NCBI RefSeq assembly: GCF_014649695.1
Contig: NZ_BMTN01000014.1
Span: 1 to 64,000, forward strand
Direction: 5' to 3'
DNA: 64,000 nucleotides
Origin: Streptomyces kurssanovii
GTDB taxonomy: Bacteria; Actinomycetota; Actinomycetes; Streptomycetales; Streptomycetaceae
The notes below the pieces were generated by a model. The model was not told the origin of the DNA. It saw nothing but the letters and a program-made list of their open reading frames with translations, and searched no databases. Positions within the stretch are counted from its first letter, which is position 1. Each line of letters opens with the position of its first letter. The position numbers and the translations under genes were made by a program. Shown piece by piece: positions 27,651 to 36,301 of this stretch.

Positions 27651-27757
27651 TTCAGTGGGTTGAGTCCGTGGTCACCGAGCCCGGCCGTCCGCCGGAGCGG
27701 GAAGGCCGAGCGCCGCGACACCGGCCGCCGCGCCCACGACGGCCAGGCCGGAACGGG

Positions 27758-28978
27758 TCATGACTGCGTCGTCCCCGACCCCGCGTACGCACGGGACCCA
27801 CGCAGCTCAGGGACCGCGGCGAACGCCTCGACGACCCGGTCGAGCTGGGCCGTGGTGTGGCGGGCCGTGAGGCTGACGCGGAGCCGGGGCTCGGCGGCCG
27901 GCGGCAGGACCGGGTTGACGTAGACGCCGCTGTCGATCAGACGGCGCCAGGCGTGGAGCGTCCCAATGGCGCCGTGGGTGGCCACGGGGATGATCGGGGT
28001 CGCGCTCACCCCGGTGCCGATGCCCACGGCCGCGAGCCCGCGGCGCAGGTGGCCGGCGTCGGCGGCCAGCTTGTCGGTGAGTTCGGGCTCGTCACGCAGG
28101 ACGCGCAGCGCGGCGAGTGCCGCGCCGGTGTTGGCCGGGGTCATGGACGCGCTGAAGATGAGGCTGCGGGCGTGGTGCCTGAGGTAGTGGATGGCCTCCT
28201 CGCTGCCGGCGACCGCGCCGCCGAGGGAGGCGAGCGACTTGCTGAACGTGACCGTGATCAGGTCGACCTCGTCGGTGAGCCCGAAGTGCGCGGCGGTCCC
28301 GCGTTCACCGGCCAGCACGCCGAGTCCATGGGCGTCGTCCACGAGCAGGCGGGCACCGTAGCGGCGGCAGACGTCCACGACGGCGGGCAGGTCGCACAGC
28401 TCGCCCTCCATCGAGTAGACGCCGTCGACGACCACCAGCCGCGGCGCGTCGTCGGGCAGGCCGGCCAGGACCCCGGCGAGGGCGCCGGCGTCGTTGTGCG
28501 GGAACCACCGCAGCTTGGCGCCGCTGAGCCGGCAGCCGTCGACGACGGAGGCATGGGCGCCCTTGTCGATCACGACGTGGTCGCGGGGCGTGAGCAGCCC
28601 GGCGATCACTCCCAGATTGGTCTGGTAGCCGGTGGACATGACGAGAGCAGCCGGTTTGCCGAGGAAGCGGGCGAGCTCCTTCTCGAGCTCTTGGTGGAGG
28701 TCGATGTTGCCGTTGAGGAAACGGGAGCCGGTGCAGGAGCTCCCGTAGGTGTCGAGGGCCCGGCCGGCGGCGGCGCGGACGCGCGGGTCGTCTGTGAGGC
28801 CGAGGTAGTTGTTGGAACCGCACATGATCAGCTCACGCCCGTCGAGGCGCGCGCGGGTGCCGTCGTGGCCCTCCAGCGGGATGAAGCACGGGTAGAGCCC
28901 GCTTTCGATGAGATCGTTCGCGGCCGTGAAGGACGCGAACCTGGAAAATACGTCGGCCTGATCGGTTATCGCATTCAT
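27758..28978 (-). CDS. Alpha-oxoamine synthase (BioF/KBL/SPT-like)
   Basis: A 406-residue PLP enzyme of the family that condenses an amino acid with an acyl-CoA and releases CO2. Visible motifs are SNNYLGLTDDPRV, GSSCTGSRFLNGN, VYSMEGELCDLPAVVDVC, VDDAHGLGVLAGERG (Asp214/His217) and the PLP lysine in VTFSKSLASLGG (Lys247). Substrates may be alanine plus pimeloyl thioester, glycine plus acetyl-CoA, or serine plus a fatty acyl-CoA. No biotin, threonine or sphingolipid genes are adjacent, so I leave the specificity open. It stands alone, preceded by a long intergenic region. Confidence 0.85.
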   Translation of the reverse strand: MNAITDQADVFSRFASFTAANDLIESGLYPCFIPLEGHDGTRARLDGRELIMCGSNNYLGLTDDPRVRAAAGRALDTYGSSCTGSRFLNGNIDLHQELEKELARFLGKPAALVMSTGYQTNLGVIAGLLTPRDHVVIDKGAHASVVDGCRLSGAKLRWFPHNDAGALAGVLAGLPDDAPRLVVVDGVYSMEGELCDLPAVVDVCRRYGARLLVDDAHGLGVLAGERGTAAHFGLTDEVDLITVTFSKSLASLGGAVAGSEEAIHYLRHHARSLIFSASMTPANTGAALAALRVLRDEPELTDKLAADAGHLRRGLAAVGIGTGVSATPIIPVATHGAIGTLHAWRRLIDSGVYVNPVLPPAAEPRLRVSLTARHTTAQLDRVVEAFAAVPELRGSRAYAGSGTTQS

Positions 28979-29404
28979 TCAGGATTCCCCCAGCATCTGG
29001 AATGCGCGAAACAACTCGTCCGCTTCTGGGCACGGTCGTTCCCCTCGCACGAATGGATCCGGATTTGTGCAGCAAACATCGAAAGCGCGACAGTCGCATG
29101 AGAAAGGCATGCGGCGATCCGCGCCACGGAACAAACACGCGCGGGCGGCCTTACGCACGAAAAATACTCGTCCTGGCACCAGCCGGCAGCGCAAGGTCGC
29201 CGTTGACCTCGAGCGCAGCCCCCGTGCACGGCCGACATGGCGGCGACAGGACGAAGGCGCCGGACGGCACGCCGCGGCGGACGCGGCACCCGCCGGCCGA
29301 GTGATATCCGCTTCGAATTCTTAAGCGGCTGGTTTATCGATTCCACTTACCCGGGCGCCAGCAGCATTCACCGGGGGTTTCCGCAGGCCGGCCGGGAACG
29401 GTGC
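28979..29404. other. Intergenic region with relatively low GC
   Basis: Between the divergent alpha-oxoamine synthase and TetR genes. It is less GC-rich than its surroundings (for example GAATTCTTAAGCGG near 29315) and has no convincing gene or strong hairpin. It presumably holds both promoters. Confidence 0.4.
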
Positions 29405-29433
29405 TAGCATGCATTCGACCGTCCAGACGGTCG
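29405..29433 (+). promoter_or_regulatory. TetR promoter with overlapping operator
   Basis: A -10-like TAGCAT (29405-29410) is followed by the perfect inverted repeat CGACCGTC-CA-GACGGTCG (29416-29433). The operator covers the expected transcription start of the TetR-SMR-DUF5360-RluA operon, so the first gene probably represses its own operon. Confidence 0.65.
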
Positions 29434-29514
29434 GTCGACGGATCGGACGGACACGGGACTGACACCGGACGGACAGACGGACAGACGGATCAGGTACGAG
29501 AGACAGGCGGGACC

Positions 29515-30114
29515 GTGCGCGATCGACTCCTCGACGCCGTGGAGCGGTTGCTGGTGAAGGGCGGCGTGGACGCGGTCAGGCTCGACGCCGTCGCCGCGGA
29601 GGCGGGCGTGAGCAAGGGGGGCCTGCTGCACCACTTCCCGAGCAAGCGCGCCCTGGTCGAGGGCGTGGTCCAGCGCCTGGTGGACCGGTTCGAGGCGGTG
29701 CTTCCCGGTCCGGACGCCCCGCCCGGCGCCTACACCATGGCCTGGCTCGACTCCTCGATCCCCGAGGTGGCGCCGGAGCCGGGCGCCACCGGCCGCGACG
29801 AGGTCCCGATAGCGCTGCTCGCCGCGGCGAGCGGCCCTGAAGTGCTCGATGTCCTCCAGCGCCACTACCGGGCCTGGCAGGAACGGCTGGACGCCGACGG
29901 GCTTCCGCCCGGGGTGAGCACGCTGGTACGCATGGCCGTCGACGGTTGGTGGACGGCGCGTCTGCTCCATCTCGCCCCGCCGCACGGCGCGGCACATGTC
30001 GAACTGCGCCGGCTCGTCACCGATCTCATCGCCACGGGTCGCGCCGGCACCGGTCCGACGAACGCCGAACCAGCCGGTGGCGATCCGGCCGACACCGCCG
30101 GGGAGTCGCTCTGA
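29515..30114 (+). CDS. TetR-family repressor of the efflux operon
   Basis: A 199-residue regulator. The N-terminal DNA-binding domain reads RDRLLDAVERLLVKGGVDAV then VAAEAGVSKGGLLHHFPSK, typical TetR (residues about 3-47). The ligand domain is divergent. The GTG at 29515 gives this standard start; longer reading would cross the operator. Its stop overlaps the SMR start (TGATG), so regulator and pump are translationally coupled. The ligand is probably a cationic or lipophilic compound carried by the SMR pump. Confidence 0.85.
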   Translation: MRDRLLDAVERLLVKGGVDAVRLDAVAAEAGVSKGGLLHHFPSKRALVEGVVQRLVDRFEAVLPGPDAPPGAYTMAWLDSSIPEVAPEPGATGRDEVPIALLAAASGPEVLDVLQRHYRAWQERLDADGLPPGVSTLVRMAVDGWWTARLLHLAPPHGAAHVELRRLVTDLIATGRAGTGPTNAEPAGGDPADTAGESL

Positions 30115-30440
30115 TGGGGGCCCTGCTGGTCGCGGGAGCGATCATCTCCGAAGTGATCGCGACGCTCTCGCTGCGGGCCTCGCACGGTCTGACCCGCCTC
30201 GGCCCCACCGTCCTGGTGGTCGTCGGCTACGGCGCCGCCTTCGTCATGCTGGCGCAGGCGCTCAAAACGCTCAACGTCGGCCCGGTGTACGCGATCTGGT
30301 CGGGCGTGGGCACCGTTGGCGCGTTCCTCGGCGGCGTCGTCCTCTTCGACGAACCGGTCAGACCGGCGACGCTCATCGGCATCGCACTCGTCATCATCGG
30401 CGTCGTCGTGATGTACGTCGGCGGCGGGATGGAGCACTGA
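30114..30440 (+). CDS. SMR-family efflux protein
   Basis: A 108-residue inner-membrane proton antiporter of the small multidrug resistance family, with four membrane helices. The essential glutamate is in AGAIISEVIATLSLRAS (Glu13). WSGVGTVGAFLGGVVLFDEP in helix three is also typical. It could export quaternary ammonium or guanidinium compounds. ATG overlaps the TetR stop, and its own stop overlaps the DUF5360 start. Confidence 0.92.
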   Translation: MGALLVAGAIISEVIATLSLRASHGLTRLGPTVLVVVGYGAAFVMLAQALKTLNVGPVYAIWSGVGTVGAFLGGVVLFDEPVRPATLIGIALVIIGVVVMYVGGGMEH

Positions 30441-30997
30441 TGGGCCAGGACCGGGTCGGGCCGCACAGGGTGGGCCAGGACCGGGTCGGCCGGCAACGTG
30501 TCGGCCAGGACCGGGGCTTCCGCCTGGTGAAGTCGGCGATGCTCGTCACCGACGTGGCCTTTCTCGTCCACTGGACGGCCTCCCTGCTGGCGCTCATCCC
30601 CGCCCGGCACGCGTACAAGGATTTCGGCGACCCGGTGATGAGCGACTGGAACTATTCGTTCCTGCCGCTGGACATCGCCGCCAGCGCGACCGGGCTGGCG
30701 GCCCTGTACCTGCTGCGCGTCCGCGGTACCGGACGCTTCGGGCGCCACCGGGCGTCCTGGCGGTCACTGATGCTCGTCTCCCTGACCCTGACGAGCACCG
30801 CCGGGTTGCAGGCCGTCGTCTTCTGGGCGCTGCGCGGGGACTGGTCGGTCACCTGGTGGGTGCCGGATCTGTTCCTGCTGCTGTTCCCGATCCCCTCGAT
30901 CGTGCTGCTCATGCGGCAGGACACCGGGCGGGCAGGCCGGGACGCGGCAGGCGCCGCCGTGACGGCGGCTCCACCCGGTCTACAGTCTCGTCGGTGA
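30440..30997 (+). CDS. DUF5360 membrane protein
   Basis: A 185-residue protein with four predicted membrane helices in residues about 30-160 (SAMLVTDVAFLVHWTASLLALIP, FLPLDIAASATGLAALYLL, LMLVSLTLTSTAGLQAVVFWAL, DLFLLLFPIPSIVLLM), matching the small actinobacterial family DUF5360 of unknown function. The first 27 residues contain three GQDR units (VGQDRVG type) encoded by short near-repeats, an unusual cytosolic lead. Start codon overlaps the SMR stop (TGATG), and its stop overlaps the pseudouridine synthase start (GTGA). Confidence 0.85.
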   Translation: MGQDRVGPHRVGQDRVGRQRVGQDRGFRLVKSAMLVTDVAFLVHWTASLLALIPARHAYKDFGDPVMSDWNYSFLPLDIAASATGLAALYLLRVRGTGRFGRHRASWRSLMLVSLTLTSTAGLQAVVFWALRGDWSVTWWVPDLFLLLFPIPSIVLLMRQDTGRAGRDAAGAAVTAAPPGLQSRR

Positions 30998-31938
30998 GAC
31001 GCAGAAACAGGCCGCACCCGCCGGCACCGCTCCCCCAGCGCGACGGCATCGACCCCGTGCGGCTGCGACTGCCCGAGGACCCGGACGGCGCCTGGCCGAC
31101 GGTGCGTGACCATCTGCTGGCGCGGTACGGCGCCGCCATCGGCGCGGAGCGGGTCGACGCGATGGTGCGCGAAGGGCGTTTCGTCGACGCGGAAGGGCCC
31201 GTCACCGCCGACGAGGCGTACACGGCGGGACGGGATCTGTGGTTCCACCGCGACTTCCCCGCGGAGGAGCGGGTGCCGTTCGAGATCGGCGTCGTGCACC
31301 GCGACGAGCACATCCTGATCGCCGACAAGCCGCACTTCCTTGCCACCATGCCCCGCGGCAGCCATGTGCGGGAGACGGCGCTGGCCCGGTTGCGCCGGGA
31401 CCTGGGCCTGCCGGCCCTGCAGCCCGCGCACCGGCTGGACCGCCTCACGGGCGGACTGGTCCTCTTCGTCGTACGGCCCGGCGAACGGGGCGCCTATCAG
31501 ACGATGTTCCGGGACCGGCGGGTGCGCAAGGAGTACGAGGCGGTGGCGCCCTACGACCCGGCCGTGGCACTGCCGCGTACCGTGCGCAGCCGGATCGTCA
31601 AGGAACGCGGGGTGCTCGCGGCCGTGGAGGAGCCGGGAGAGCCGAACAGCGAGAGCCGGATCGAGCTGCTCGAGGTGCGGGACGGGCTCGGCCGGTACCG
31701 GCTGCTGCCGGCCACCGGCCGTACCCATCAGCTGCGCGTCCATATGAACGCCCTGGGGCTGCCGATCCTGCACGACCCGCTGTATCCGGTGGTGCTCCCC
31801 GACGGCCCCGACGACTACGCCCGCCCGCTCCAGCTTCTCGCGCGGGGGCTGGAGTTCACCGACCCGGTGACCGGTGAACCGCGGAGCTTCCGCAGCCGGC
31901 TGGAGTTCACTCAGTGGCCCCGGTCGATCCACTCCTGA
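30994..31938 (+). CDS. RluA-family pseudouridine synthase
   Basis: A 314-residue enzyme converting uridine to pseudouridine in RNA. The catalytic aspartate is in PAHRLDRLTGGLVLFV. KEYEAVAP and LLPATGRTHQLRVHMNALGLPILHDPLYP are further family motifs. There is no S4 domain; the first 90 residues are poorly conserved. Being fourth in a TetR-regulated efflux operon by an overlapping start is unusual and may reflect opportunistic coupling. Its 3' end overlaps the convergent metallo-hydrolase gene by 28 bases. Confidence 0.9.
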   Translation: MRRRNRPHPPAPLPQRDGIDPVRLRLPEDPDGAWPTVRDHLLARYGAAIGAERVDAMVREGRFVDAEGPVTADEAYTAGRDLWFHRDFPAEERVPFEIGVVHRDEHILIADKPHFLATMPRGSHVRETALARLRRDLGLPALQPAHRLDRLTGGLVLFVVRPGERGAYQTMFRDRRVRKEYEAVAPYDPAVALPRTVRSRIVKERGVLAAVEEPGEPNSESRIELLEVRDGLGRYRLLPATGRTHQLRVHMNALGLPILHDPLYPVVLPDGPDDYARPLQLLARGLEFTDPVTGEPRSFRSRLEFTQWPRSIHS

Positions 31939-32540
31939 AGGTGCGGCGCCTCCGCGCCGATGGTCGTCGTGTCACCGTGGCCGGTGCGGACGACCGTCTC
32001 CGGCGGCAGGGTGAGCAGCCGGTCCCGGATCGAGTCGACGATCGTCGGGAAGTGGGAGAACGACCGGCCGGTGGCGCCCGGTCCGCCCTGGAACAGCGTG
32101 TCGCCGGTGAAGACGGTGGTCAGCTCGGGGGCATGGAGGCAGACGGCGCCGGGGGCGTGGCCAGGTGTGTGCAGCACGGTCAGTCCGGTGCCCGCGACGC
32201 TGATCACCGCTCCGTCCACGAGCTCGCCGTCGGGGGCTCGCTCCGGGTGGGTCTGCTTCCACAGCGGCAGGTCGTCGGAGTGCAACAGGACCGGTGCGCC
32301 GGTGGCGGAGGCGAGCGCCGGGGCCGCGTCGATGTGGTCGTTGTGCGCGTGGGTGCAGACGATGGCGCGCAGCGTACGGCCGCCGAGCGCGGCCAGGATC
32401 GCGTCCGCGTCGTGCGCGGCGTCGACGACGATCGCCTCGTGGTCGTCGCCGACGATCCAGACGTTGTTGTCGACGTCCCAGGTGCCGCCGTCGAGCGAGA
32501 AGGTGCCGGAGGTGACCAGATGATCGATACGGGCCGCCAT
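31911..32540 (-). CDS. MBL-fold hydrolase, probable S-formylmycothiol hydrolase
   Basis: A 209-residue metallo-beta-lactamase-fold protein of the glyoxalase II type. Metal ligands are in THAHNDHID, HTPGHAPGAVCL, FTGDTLFQGG and RTGHGDTTTIG. It begins in an ATG overlapping the stop of the mycothiol-dependent formaldehyde dehydrogenase (TGATG), so hydrolysis of S-formylmycothiol to formate and mycothiol is the likely role. The assignment rests on this linkage, not on unique motifs. Confidence 0.85.
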   Translation of the reverse strand: MAARIDHLVTSGTFSLDGGTWDVDNNVWIVGDDHEAIVVDAAHDADAILAALGGRTLRAIVCTHAHNDHIDAAPALASATGAPVLLHSDDLPLWKQTHPERAPDGELVDGAVISVAGTGLTVLHTPGHAPGAVCLHAPELTTVFTGDTLFQGGPGATGRSFSHFPTIVDSIRDRLLTLPPETVVRTGHGDTTTIGAEAPHLQEWIDRGH

Positions 32541-33625
32541 CAGAACCGCACCACCGATCGCAGTACGTCGCCCTCGTGCATCCGGGCGAACGCCTTCTCG
32601 ACGTCGCCGAGTCCGATGGTCTCCGTGACGAACGCGCCGAGGTCGATGCGCCCCTGCTGGTGCAGGTCGATCAGCATCGGGAAGTCGCGGGAGGGCAGAC
32701 AGTCGCCGTACCAGGACGACTTGAGCGCCCCGCCTCTGCCGAAGACGTCCAGCAGCGGCAGTTCGATCTTCATCTCGGGGGTGGGGACGCCGACGAGGAC
32801 GACGGTGCCGGCCAGGTCACGGGCGTAGAAGGCCTGTTCGTACGTCTCCGGCCGGCCGACGGCCTCGATGACGACGTCGGCGCCGAAGCCTCCGGTGAGT
32901 TCGCGGATCGCTTCGACGGGGTCGGTGGAGGCCGAGTTGACGGTGTGGGTGGCGCCCATCTTCTTCGCCGTCGCGAGCTTGCGGTCGTCGATGTCGACGG
33001 CGATGATCCGAGCGGCCCCGGCCAGCCGTGCGCCGACGACTGCCGCGTCGCCCACGCCGCCGCAGCCGATGACGGCCACCGAGTCGCCGCGGCCCACCTG
33101 GCCGGTGTTGATGGCGGCTCCGATGCCGGCCATCACACCGCAGCCGAGCAGTCCGGCCACCGCCGGGGACGCCACCGGATCGACCTTGGTGCACTGCCCG
33201 GCGGCGACCAGGGTCTTCTCGGCGAAGGCTCCGATGCCGAGTGCGGGCGAGAGTTCGGTGCCGTCCTCGAGGGTCATCTTCTGCCGGGCGTTGTGCGTGT
33301 CGAAGCAGTACCAGGGGCGTCCGCGCAGGCAGGCCCGGCAGCGGCCGCACACGGCACGCCAGTTGAGGATCACGAAGTCGCCCGGCTCGACGTCGGTGAC
33401 GCCCTCGCCGACCGACTCGACGACACCGGCGGCCTCGTGGCCGAGCAGGAACGGGAAGTCGTCGTTGATCCCGCCCTGCTTGTAGTGCAGATCGGTGTGG
33501 CAGACACCGCATGCCTGCACCTTCACCACGGCCTCGCCCGGCCCCGGGTCGGGGACGATGATCGTCTCGACCCGTACCGGCTCGTTCTTCCCGGGTGCGA
33601 TCACACCTTGCACCTGCTGCGGCAT
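32540..33625 (-). CDS. mscR: S-(hydroxymethyl)mycothiol dehydrogenase
   Basis: Zinc, NAD-dependent medium-chain dehydrogenase oxidising the formaldehyde-mycothiol adduct; members also reduce S-nitrosomycothiol. It is 361 residues. Catalytic zinc ligands are in [14 protein letters not shown] and [17 protein letters not shown]; the structural zinc cysteines are in [18 protein letters not shown]; the cofactor motif is [19 protein letters not shown] followed by VDIDDRK, whose Asp fits NAD. The ATG at 33625 gives the conserved [13 protein letters not shown]; a longer start is unneeded. It forms an operon with the metallo-hydrolase and depends on mycothiol made by mshC in this window. Confidence 0.93.
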   Translation of the reverse strand: MPQQVQGVIAPGKNEPVRVETIIVPDPGPGEAVVKVQACGVCHTDLHYKQGGINDDFPFLLGHEAAGVVESVGEGVTDVEPGDFVILNWRAVCGRCRACLRGRPWYCFDTHNARQKMTLEDGTELSPALGIGAFAEKTLVAAGQCTKVDPVASPAVAGLLGCGVMAGIGAAINTGQVGRGDSVAVIGCGGVGDAAVVGARLAGAARIIAVDIDDRKLATAKKMGATHTVNSASTDPVEAIRELTGGFGADVVIEAVGRPETYEQAFYARDLAGTVVLVGVPTPEMKIELPLLDVFGRGGALKSSWYGDCLPSRDFPMLIDLHQQGRIDLGAFVTETIGLGDVEKAFARMHEGDVLRSVVRF

Positions 33626-33698
33626 CGCAGAACCTGCCCTTCCTCGCGCAGTGGACGTCGCCACCCACTATGGACTGTTCGAGGGGCGCCGGGCACGG

Positions 33699-33735
33699 CG
33701 AAGGCCCCCACGGGACGTGTCCGCGGGGGCCTTCG
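33699..33735 (-). terminator. Terminator of the asparagine permease gene
   Basis: An 11-bp stem CGAAGGCCCCC / GGGGGCCTTCG encloses a second small stem. It lies 32 bases after the permease stop and upstream of the dehydrogenase promoter. Confidence 0.75.
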
Positions 33736-33766
33736 ACGGGTCTTCGAGGGCCTTCGAAGTGAGGGG

Positions 33767-35224
33767 TCAGATCTCCTTGCTCGCGGCGGCCACCGCGCGC
33801 ACCCGCTTACGGACCAGGAACCAGCCGCCGACCAGCGCGGCTGCGATGAGCGGCAGGCAGTTGACGGTGGTGCGGGAGATACCCTCGTCCATCCACATCA
33901 GGACGACGACGGAGCCCAGGAAGAACAGGGTCACGATCTGCGTGTACGGGGCCCAGGGCAGCTGGTAGGCGGGCCTGGTGACGCGGCCGTCCTGGGAGCG
34001 GTGCCAGAAGAGCAGCGAACAGACCATGATCATCGCCCAGGTGCCGATGATGCCGATCGAGGCGAAGTTGAGCACCAGCTCGAAGGCGTCGCCCGGCATG
34101 ACGTAGTTGAGCAGCACGCCGAGGACACCGAAGGCGGCGGTGAGCAGAATGCCGCCGTAGGGCACGCCGCCCTTGTTCATGACGCCGGTGAACCGGGGCG
34201 CGGAACCGGACATTGACATGGAGCGCAGGATGCGGCCGGTCGAGTAGAGGCCCGAGTTCAGGCTGGACAGGGCGGCGGTCAGGACGACCAGGTTCATCAC
34301 ACCGGCCGCGCCCGGGATGCCGAGCTTGTCGAAGACGGTGACGAAGGGGCTCTCGTCACCGGAGTACGCCGTGTACGGGAGCAGCAGCGCCAGCAGGACG
34401 ACGGAGCCGACGTAGAACAGGCCCACGCGCCACATGATCGAGTTGATCGCGCGGGGCATGATCTTCTCGGGGTTCTCGGTCTCGCCGGCGGCGACACCGC
34501 ACAGCTCGACGGAGGCGTAGGCGAAGACGACGCCCTGGATGAGCAGCAGCATCGGCATGAAGCCGCTCGGGAAGATGCCGCCGTTGTCACTGATGGTGGA
34601 GAAGCCCGGGGTGTGGCCGCCGATGTCGTGGGAGGTGACGACCAGGTAGATGCCGATGAGCATGAACACGACGAGCGCGGCGACCTTGATGATCGCGAAC
34701 CAGAACTCCATCTCACCGAAGTACTTCACCGAGATGAGGTTCGCGGTGAGGACCACGGCGAGCGCGATCAGGGCCAGCACCCACTGCGGGACGTCGCTGA
34801 ACATCGCCCAGAAGTGGGCGTAGGTCGCGGCCGCGGTGATGTCGGCGATGGCGGTCGTCGACCAGTTCAGGAAGTACAGCCAGCCCGCCGTGTAGGCGCC
34901 CTTCTCGCCCATGAACTCACGGGCGTAGGAGACGAAGGCGCCGGACGAGGGCCGGTAGAGGACGAGCTCGCCCAGCGCGCGCACGACGAAGAAGGCGAAG
35001 ACGCCGCAGACGGCGTAGGCGATGAACAGGGAGGGCCCTGCGCCGGCCATGCGGCCACCGGCGCCGAGGAAGAGCCCCGTACCGATGGCGCCGCCGATGG
35101 CGATCATGTTGATGTGCCGCGACTTGAGGTCCTTGCGGTACCCGACGTCTCCGGCGTCCACGTGGGGGGAACCCGTCGCGCCGGCGACGGGCGTATCGGC
35201 CGCAGCCATGGTGCGGTCACTCAT
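33767..35224 (-). CDS. ansP: Amino-acid permease, L-asparagine type
   Basis: A 485-residue APC-superfamily amino-acid:proton symporter with about twelve membrane helices. From memory it aligns along its length with E. coli AnsP: IAIGGAIGTGLFLGAG, RPSSGAFVSYAREFMGEK, EFWFAIIKVAAL, QGVVFAYASVELCGVAAGE, and TAALSSLNSGLYSTGRILRS. The ATG at 35224 is preferred over upstream starts. Monocistronic. The upstream region to the gntR stop (about 220 bases) is relatively AT-rich and presumably holds the promoter. Confidence 0.87.
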   Translation of the reverse strand: MSDRTMAAADTPVAGATGSPHVDAGDVGYRKDLKSRHINMIAIGGAIGTGLFLGAGGRMAGAGPSLFIAYAVCGVFAFFVVRALGELVLYRPSSGAFVSYAREFMGEKGAYTAGWLYFLNWSTTAIADITAAATYAHFWAMFSDVPQWVLALIALAVVLTANLISVKYFGEMEFWFAIIKVAALVVFMLIGIYLVVTSHDIGGHTPGFSTISDNGGIFPSGFMPMLLLIQGVVFAYASVELCGVAAGETENPEKIMPRAINSIMWRVGLFYVGSVVLLALLLPYTAYSGDESPFVTVFDKLGIPGAAGVMNLVVLTAALSSLNSGLYSTGRILRSMSMSGSAPRFTGVMNKGGVPYGGILLTAAFGVLGVLLNYVMPGDAFELVLNFASIGIIGTWAMIMVCSLLFWHRSQDGRVTRPAYQLPWAPYTQIVTLFFLGSVVVLMWMDEGISRTTVNCLPLIAAALVGGWFLVRKRVRAVAAASKEI

Positions 35225-35446
35225 TGAGGTTGTTCGCCTTCGTGAGGGGGTGTGCGGTACCCGGCCTGCGCCGGCGCCTTCCCAGGGGTGAAGGAAGGGG
35301 ACGCCCCGGCCCGGTTTCGGGCATGAATGGCCCAAGGGCTCATAATCAGGGCAGCCCTGGGATTTTGGCAGTGGTGAACCTCACTCGGACAGATATCTGA
35401 GGTATTTCAGAGGTTTCGACAAGGTAAAGCCAGGCCGTCATGGAGT

Positions 35447-36148
35447 TCAGGGAGCGAGGACGTCCAGCTCCTGGAGGGCCCCGACGGCGATCTCACGGGT
35501 GAGGCGCTCGGCTCTTTCCGCGTCGCCTTCGCGAACGGCCTCCGCCACCTGGACATGCAGCGTCACCGCCGCCGGGTCGGGGTCGTCGAACATCACGTGG
35601 TGGTGGGTACGGCCCGCGAGGACCTCGGCGACGACGTCACCGAGCCGCGCGAACATCTCGTTGCCGGAGGCGTTGAGCACCACCCGGTGAAAGGCGATGT
35701 CGTGCTTCAGATACCCCTCGAGCTGCTGGCCGCGGGAGGTGGCGACCATGCCGAGTGCCTCCTCGGTCAGCGCCGCGCACTGCTCGGGGGTCGCATGGAC
35801 GGCGGCGAGACCGGCCGCGACCGGTTCCACCGCGGAACGCAGCACGGTCAGTGAACGCAGCTGGCGCGGGCGGTCGGCGCCGGCCAGCCGCCAGCGGATG
35901 ACCCGGGGGTCGAAGACGTTCCACTCCTCGGTCGGACGCACCGTGACGCCGACGCGGCGGCGGGACTCCACGAGGTGCATGGACTCGAGGACGCGGACCA
36001 CTTCACGGACGACCGTGCGTGACACGTCGAAGCGCTGGGCGACCTCGTCGGTGCGCAGCACGCTGCCCTGCGGATACTCGCCCGCCGTGATGGCGAGACC
36101 GAGGGTGTCGAGCACATGGGTGTGGAGCCCTCGGCCTTCTGTGGTCAT
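35447..36148 (-). CDS. GntR/FCD regulator of gluconate genes
   Basis: A 233-residue FadR-subfamily regulator: winged helix (LGLAITAGEYPQGSVLRTDE, FDVSRTVVREVVRVLESM; residues about 8-75) and an FCD ligand domain (LRSAVEPVAAGLAA, HDIAFHRVVLNASGNEMFARL). The ATG at 36148 is preferred over a TTG six bases upstream. It is divergent from gntK-gntP across 153 bases, so it most likely represses these in the absence of gluconate. Confidence 0.87.
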   Translation of the reverse strand: MTTEGRGLHTHVLDTLGLAITAGEYPQGSVLRTDEVAQRFDVSRTVVREVVRVLESMHLVESRRRVGVTVRPTEEWNVFDPRVIRWRLAGADRPRQLRSLTVLRSAVEPVAAGLAAVHATPEQCAALTEEALGMVATSRGQQLEGYLKHDIAFHRVVLNASGNEMFARLGDVVAEVLAGRTHHHVMFDDPDPAAVTLHVQVAEAVREGDAERAERLTREIAVGALQELDVLAP

Positions 36149-36301
36149 GGGCAAAGCCTACGGGGCGTGGATCACACGGACGCCCGCAGGAACAAAAAGT
36201 ATGACGTTTATGTCTCGGCCTCTTGAATACGTCGTACCTAATAGGTTTCAGTAGCGCGACGGACCGACGTCGAACGTTCGACGAGGACAGCGAGGCACGT
36301 A
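36149..36301. promoter_or_regulatory. Divergent gntR / gntK promoter region
   Basis: A short relatively AT-rich stretch (36190-36250) contains partly symmetric elements such as TATGACGTTTATG and TACGTCGTA that could be regulator sites. I could not fix the operator with confidence. Confidence 0.45.

Noticed and set aside
27374-29515. Integrated element at tRNA-Leu
   Set aside because: There is no integrase, no direct repeat of the tRNA 3' end that I could find, and the following genes have ordinary chromosomal character.
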